Assembly (NCBI GenBank): GCA_017631795.1 | Contig: JAGBSO010000048.1 | Location: forward strand, 1-64,000 | DNA: 64,000 bases | Direction: 5' to 3' | Origin: Clostridia bacterium | Lineage (GTDB): Bacteria; Bacillota; Clostridia; Oscillospirales; Acutalibacteraceae | Part shown: in pieces, positions 59,805 through 64,000 of the stretch | Layout of the letters: each line of letters opens with the position of its first letter | How positions within the stretch are numbered: position 1 is the first letter of the stretch | The notes under the pieces: model-generated | Databases searched by the model: none | Seen by the model: only the letters and a program-made list of their open reading frames with translations | Told to the model about the DNA's origin: nothing | Translations under genes and position numbers: made by a program

Positions 59805-62408
59805 TTAATTCAATTTTTTCTTTATTTCGTAGAGCATAGTCAATGCTTCGATGGGAGTGAGAGTATTGACATCGAGCATTTTAAGCTCATCTATAACATC
59901 GTTATTGATGCCTGATTCAAATGACATCTGAGGCTCGTCGCTGACTTCCCTTGTCTGAGTGCGGATAACAGGTGCTGCGCCTGTTTCTTCAAGCTCTGCA
60001 AGAATTTCTCTTGCTCTGCCAACAACACTCTTCGGGATTCCTGCAAGCTGAGCTACTTCGATACCGTAACTTCCGTCTGCACCGCCTCTGACGATTCTTC
60101 TCAGGAATGTGATTTCATCGCCGCGTTTCTTGACAGAAGTATTGTAATTCTTGACGCCTGACATTGTTTCTTCAAGCTCTGTCAGCTCATGGTAATGAGT
60201 TGCAAAAAGAGTTTTTGCACCGAGTTTCTTCTTATCTGTAACATATTCAAGCACGGCTCTTGCGATGCTCATGCCGTCGTATGTGGATGTGCCTCTGCCG
60301 ATTTCGTCAAGAATGATAAGGCTCTTTGATGTTGCATTTTTAAGGATTGCGGAAACTTCGCTCATTTCGAGCATGAATGTTGACTGCCCTGCAGCAAGGT
60401 CATCTGATGCACCGACACGGGTGAATATTGCATCAACAACACCGATTCTTGCACTTCTTGCAGGAACAAACGAACCTATCTGCGCCATGAGAACGATTAT
60501 TGCAACCTGTCGCATATATGTGGATTTACCTGCCATATTGGGACCTGTGATGATTGCTGTTCTGTTGTCTGCACAGTCAAGCAATGTGTCGTTGGGCACA
60601 AAAGGTGCACCCTCAAGGAATTTTTCAACAACGGGATGTCTTGCATCTTTTATGTCGATAACATCCGAATTATCAACTTCGGGACGTTCATAGCCGTTTT
60701 CGACTGCAGCCCTTGCAAATGAACAGATAACATCTGCTCTTGCCAGTGCATCTGCTGTGCTTCTCATACGGCCCTGAGCATCGCCGACTTTTTTTCTGAT
60801 ACTCACAAAAATTTCATACTCAAGATTTACAATTCTCTCCTGAGCACCGAGAACTTTTGATTCAAGCTCCTTGAGTTCGGGAGTGATGTATCTTTCGCAG
60901 TTTGCAAGTGTCTGTTTTCTTATGTAGGTTTCAGGAACGAGTTCTTTATATGAATTAAGGATTTCGATGTAATAACCGAAAACTCTGTTATAGCCGATTT
61001 TAAGTTTTTTGATTCCTGTTTTTTCCTGTTCACGTTCTTCAATGGCAGTCAGGAATTCCTTACCGCCCGAAACGATATCACGAAGGGAATCAAGCTCTTC
61101 GTTGAATCCGTTTCTGATCATTTTGCCTTCTCTTACCGTGAAAGGCGGATCTTCGCAGATAGCACCGTCTATGAGTGAACAGATGTCTTCGAGTGTGTCG
61201 AGCTGTGAATAAATTTCCTTCACAAATTTTGACTGACAACCCGAAATCATATTCTTTATTGCGGGGATTTTTGCAAGAGTCTGTGAAAGAGCTTTAAGCT
61301 CTTTTGCATTTGCAGTTCCGTAAACAACTCTTGTAAGGATTCTTTCGATATCGCTGACACCTGAAAGCTGTTCAATGATATCGTCACGGAGCTGTGTTTC
61401 TTCAAAGAGTTCGCTGACCGCATTCTGCCTTGAAATTATGGCGGGAACGCTCAGAAGAGGCTGTTCGATCCATGTTCTTATAAGTCGTTTGCCCATGGGG
61501 GTTTTTGTTCTGTCAAGAACCCAGAGAAGTGAGCCTTTTTTCTCTCTGCGCCTTTGTGTTTCGCACAGTTCAAGATTCATTCTTGCAGACGCATCAAGAT
61601 TCATGAATTTTTCGTTGTTGAAAACATCAACTTCCGTGATGTTTGCAAGGCTGTGTTTCTGCACATCTGAAAGGTAACGCATTGCAGCACCCAATGCAGC
61701 AACAGCCATGTCTTTGTCATCGAGCTGAAGCTCTGCGAGAGTCTTGCCGAAATGCGACTCAACAACATTTTTGCAATCAGCATACTCCGTATCGTAATCA
61801 CCGAGCATCTCGGCAACAACTTCCATACGTCTTGTGATATATTCTTTGAGTCTGCCCATTGATGAAACGAATCCGTTGTAAAGGATTTCCGTAGGCATGA
61901 AACGGGCAAGCTCATTGATAACTGTTTCGTCGGTGTTTTTGCCTGCAAACATAGCGGTATGAATAACACCTGTTGAAATATCGGCAAAGCAGACACCGCA
62001 TTTTTCTTTTTCTGCCACGATACAGCCCAGGTAATTGTTTTTGCCTTCGTCAAGCATGTTGCTTTCGATGACTGTACCGGGTGTGTGGACTCTTATGACA
62101 TCTCTTGTGACGATGCCTTTTGCCTGTGACGGGTCTTCCATCTGCTCGGCAATCGCAACCTTATAGCCTTTGCTGACAAGCTTTGCAATATAGCCTTCTG
62201 CAGCATGGAAAGGTATTCCGCACATGGGAGCTCTTTCTTCCTGACCGCAGTCTCTGCCTGTCAGCACAAGCTCAAGCTCACGCGATGCAGTCTTTGCATC
62301 GTCAAAGAACATTTCATAGAAATCGCCCAGACGGTAGAACAAAATAGAGTCAGGGTACTTTTCCTTGACTTTGAAATATTGCTGCATCATAGGTGTAAAC
62401 TGAGCCAT
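59805..62408 (-). CDS. mutS: DNA mismatch repair ATPase MutS
   Basis: 867 residues. The N-terminal mismatch reader carries YRLGDFYEMFFDDA with the Phe-x-Glu motif. Connector, lever and clamp domains follow. The ATPase has Walker A GPNMAGKSTYMRQVA, DEIGRGTSTYDG and ATHYHELTEL. The C-terminal tail is short. It works with MutL encoded just downstream. Confidence 0.98.
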   Translation of the reverse strand: MAQFTPMMQQYFKVKEKYPDSILFYRLGDFYEMFFDDAKTASRELELVLTGRDCGQEERAPMCGIPFHAAEGYIAKLVSKGYKVAIAEQMEDPSQAKGIVTRDVIRVHTPGTVIESNMLDEGKNNYLGCIVAEKEKCGVCFADISTGVIHTAMFAGKNTDETVINELARFMPTEILYNGFVSSMGRLKEYITRRMEVVAEMLGDYDTEYADCKNVVESHFGKTLAELQLDDKDMAVAALGAAMRYLSDVQKHSLANITEVDVFNNEKFMNLDASARMNLELCETQRRREKKGSLLWVLDRTKTPMGKRLIRTWIEQPLLSVPAIISRQNAVSELFEETQLRDDIIEQLSGVSDIERILTRVVYGTANAKELKALSQTLAKIPAIKNMISGCQSKFVKEIYSQLDTLEDICSLIDGAICEDPPFTVREGKMIRNGFNEELDSLRDIVSGGKEFLTAIEEREQEKTGIKKLKIGYNRVFGYYIEILNSYKELVPETYIRKQTLANCERYITPELKELESKVLGAQERIVNLEYEIFVSIRKKVGDAQGRMRSTADALARADVICSFARAAVENGYERPEVDNSDVIDIKDARHPVVEKFLEGAPFVPNDTLLDCADNRTAIITGPNMAGKSTYMRQVAIIVLMAQIGSFVPARSARIGVVDAIFTRVGASDDLAAGQSTFMLEMSEVSAILKNATSKSLIILDEIGRGTSTYDGMSIARAVLEYVTDKKKLGAKTLFATHYHELTELEETMSGVKNYNTSVKKRGDEITFLRRIVRGGADGSYGIEVAQLAGIPKSVVGRAREILAELEETGAAPVIRTQTREVSDEPQMSFESGINNDVIDELKMLDVNTLTPIEALTMLYEIKKKLN

Positions 62409-62462
62409 TTTGTTCTTCCTTCCGTCTGCTTTAAAATTAATTTAATCTGAATTTATTCTGAC

Positions 62463-62873
62463 TTAGCCGCATCCGCCGCAAGTTGAGCAAGAGCCTGTAC
62501 AATCTGACTGAATTTTTGCGGGGTCACATGTTTCGGGGTCTTCACCGTTGACTACCATTGAAAGAAGCTGCATAACGTAGTTCATCATGTTGTCTACTTC
62601 CTGTCTTGCTTCTTCGTAGTTTCTCATGTTTGCGTTTGCCATTACTTCTGTGTAAACTTCACGGAATTCCTTGTCATATGCGTTCATCTTTTCTTCGTTT
62701 GCTTCGCCTTCAGCTTCATGCTGATATGACATCTGGATAAGGTTGAGCTTGCCGATAAGTGCATTGAGTGCATCGTCTTTATCGTTTGCTTCTTTAGCAG
62801 TCATAAGCATTGTGTATCTTTCGTCTGCCTGGATTGCTTTTCCGAGTTCTCTTGTTGCTTCAATTACTGTCAT
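62463..62873 (-). CDS. YlbF/YmcA family protein with Cys-rich tail
   Basis: 136 residues. The helical core (MTVIEATRELGKAIQADERY, and later YDKEFREVYTEVMANANMRN) is the YlbF/YmcA (Com_YlbF) fold. In B. subtilis these proteins join YaaT in a complex that affects RNase Y processing, sporulation and competence. The tail ends CTGSCSTCGGCG, a Cys/Gly motif that may bind a metal or an iron-sulfur cluster, as in the B. subtilis complex. Located between miaB and mutS, the usual Clostridial place. Confidence 0.85.
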   Translation of the reverse strand: MTVIEATRELGKAIQADERYTMLMTAKEANDKDDALNALIGKLNLIQMSYQHEAEGEANEEKMNAYDKEFREVYTEVMANANMRNYEEARQEVDNMMNYVMQLLSMVVNGEDPETCDPAKIQSDCTGSCSTCGGCG

Positions 62874-62915
62874 TTTAAAAATCTCCTTTTATCTGATGCA
62901 TAAATGCATAATTTA

Positions 62916-64000
62916 TTATTTTATTTTTCCGTACAGAATCCATGTTTTTGCTTCTGTGACTTCAATATCTGCGAATTTACCGATAAGGTCGGGCGTTCCT
63001 TTGAATTCGATGGAAATATTTCCGCCTGTTCTTCCTGTCAGGTAACCCTCGTTTTCACTTGGTTCAACAAGAACTTTGTAAACTTTGCCGACCATGGATG
63101 CAGTGCGTTTTCCTGCAATTTCTTCCTGAGCCGTGCAGAGCTCCCTGAACCACTTTGATTTTTCAGCATAAGGAACTATGTCTTCCATTTCTGCTGCCTT
63201 TGTTCCCTTTCGTCTTGAGTAGATGAAAGTGAAAAGAGATGTATATTCAACTTCCCTGATAAGGCTTATTGTGTCACAGAGTTCTTCATAAGTTTCCCCG
63301 GGGAATCCCACAATTATGTCACTTGTGATTGACAGATCGGGCATTTTTTCCTTTGCATATCTGATAAGATCAAGATACTGTTCACGGGTGTAACGCCTGT
63401 TCATTTCTTTCAGCACTCTGTTGTTGCCTGACTGCACCGGCAGATGCAGATGTCTTGCAACTTTTTCGCAATCAGCCATGGCATCAAGAAGTTCATAAGT
63501 GCAGTCTTTCGGGTGTGATGTCATAAAACGGATTATGAAGTCACCTTCAAGTGCATTTATCTCACGCAGAAGACCTGCAAAGTTCATTCCGCAGTCGGGA
63601 TACTTTCCGTAGGAATTTACATTCTGACCGAGCAGTGTGATATCCTTTGCACCCTGTGCGATAAGCTCTTTTGCTTCCCTGATGATATCTTCGGGCATAC
63701 GGCTTCTCTCTCTGCCCCTGACATAAGGCACGATACAGTATGAACAGAAATTGTTGCATCCGTACATGATGGGCAGCCATGCCTTTGCGCCTCTGTCTCT
63801 CTCTGTGGGAAGACCTTCCGCAATATTTCCTTCTTCTTCGGTTATCTCAAAAACTCTTTTGCCTCTTGAAAGTACGGTATAGAGCATTTCGGGCAGTTTG
63901 TGAATTGCAAATGTTCCGAAAACAAGGTTTACGTAAGGATAGCTTTTCTTTATGCGCTCTGCAACGTGACTTTGCTGCATCATGCAGCCGCAGAGAACGA
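62916..64000 (-). CDS. miaB: tRNA 2-methylthio-N6-isopentenyladenosine synthase MiaB, 5' partial
   Basis: The frame continues past the right edge; the residues before MMQQ read VLCGC, part of the N-terminal cluster-binding domain, so an internal ATG is not the start. The radical-SAM motif is CNNFCSYC in MYGCNNFCSYCIVPYVRGRE. LLGQNVNSYG, HLPVQSGNNRVLKEMNR and IIVGFPGETYEE follow. A C-terminal TRAM domain (VLVEPSENEGYLTGRTGG) completes it. It methylthiolates the base made by MiaA. Confidence 0.96.
   Translation of the reverse strand, partial: VLCGCMMQQSHVAERIKKSYPYVNLVFGTFAIHKLPEMLYTVLSRGKRVFEITEEEGNIAEGLPTERDRGAKAWLPIMYGCNNFCSYCIVPYVRGRERSRMPEDIIREAKELIAQGAKDITLLGQNVNSYGKYPDCGMNFAGLLREINALEGDFIIRFMTSHPKDCTYELLDAMADCEKVARHLHLPVQSGNNRVLKEMNRRYTREQYLDLIRYAKEKMPDLSITSDIIVGFPGETYEELCDTISLIREVEYTSLFTFIYSRRKGTKAAEMEDIVPYAEKSKWFRELCTAQEEIAGKRTASMVGKVYKVLVEPSENEGYLTGRTGGNISIEFKGTPDLIGKFADIEVTEAKTWILYGKIK

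Overview
The window reads as a chromosomal segment of an anaerobic, spore-forming Clostridia bacterium, most likely Oscillospiraceae/Ruminococcaceae-like and probably from the gut. Reasons: moderate-to-low GC; strong Shine-Dalgarno sites; an early sporulation block (spoIIGA, sigE, a SipL-like LysM protein, spoIVA); a split transketolase; a large DivIVA beside sepF; secreted proteins with dockerin modules; and plant-glycan hydrolases. No rRNA, tRNA, IS transposase or CRISPR array was recognised.

Layout. 0-2.1 kb: 5'-truncated dockerin/solute-binding protein, then a divergent zinc-ribbon/XRE pair. 2.2-7.0 kb: sporulation block. 7-10.3 kb: stand-alone E2-like acyltransferase, two small XRE regulators and accessory small proteins. 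10.3-17.1 kb: glyA, mnmG-mnmE, tadA, an OGG-type glycosylase. 17.2-17.85 kb: three tiny genes for amphipathic peptides, two with no annotation-length reading frame. 18-20.5 kb: CD1247-like protein, pepP-efp, rpsU. 20.7-24.1 kb: murD followed by rhaA-rhaD. 24.2-26 kb: SCP2-like basic-tailed protein, then a retron (promoter, msr-msd RNA, reverse transcriptase) with no visible effector. 26-31.3 kb: glmU-like gene with a decayed uridylyltransferase half, pth, mfd. 31.6-38.7 kb: PRTase-like regulator and a GH30/GPH transporter/GH51 glycan locus. 39-42.4 kb: two secreted dockerin proteins. 42.4-46.7 kb: accessory patch with a LexA-box-controlled phage-type DUF6291 gene, two tandem TIR-MORN proteins and a zinc-ribbon membrane protein. 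46.8-49.7 kb: second rhaD and split transketolase. 49.7-64 kb: one long minus-strand housekeeping run: metallophosphoesterase, rluD, lspA, divIVA, sepF, yggS, HlyD-like, miaA, mutL, mutS, ylbF-like, miaB (5' end outside the window).

A family of AT-rich inverted-repeat elements with ends AAACAATAATTTA / TAAATTATTGTTT recurs at about 3.9, 11.7, 15.1, 31.4 and 55.5 kb. In three cases the first TAA of the element is the stop codon of the neighbouring gene, and several copies carry nested second and third inverted repeats. The most interesting items are the retron, the TIR-MORN pair, the small-peptide cluster, the stop-codon repeat family, and the divergent XRE/zinc-ribbon module with matched operators.

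All product calls come from reading motifs and gene context by eye. No similarity search, structure prediction or folding program was run.
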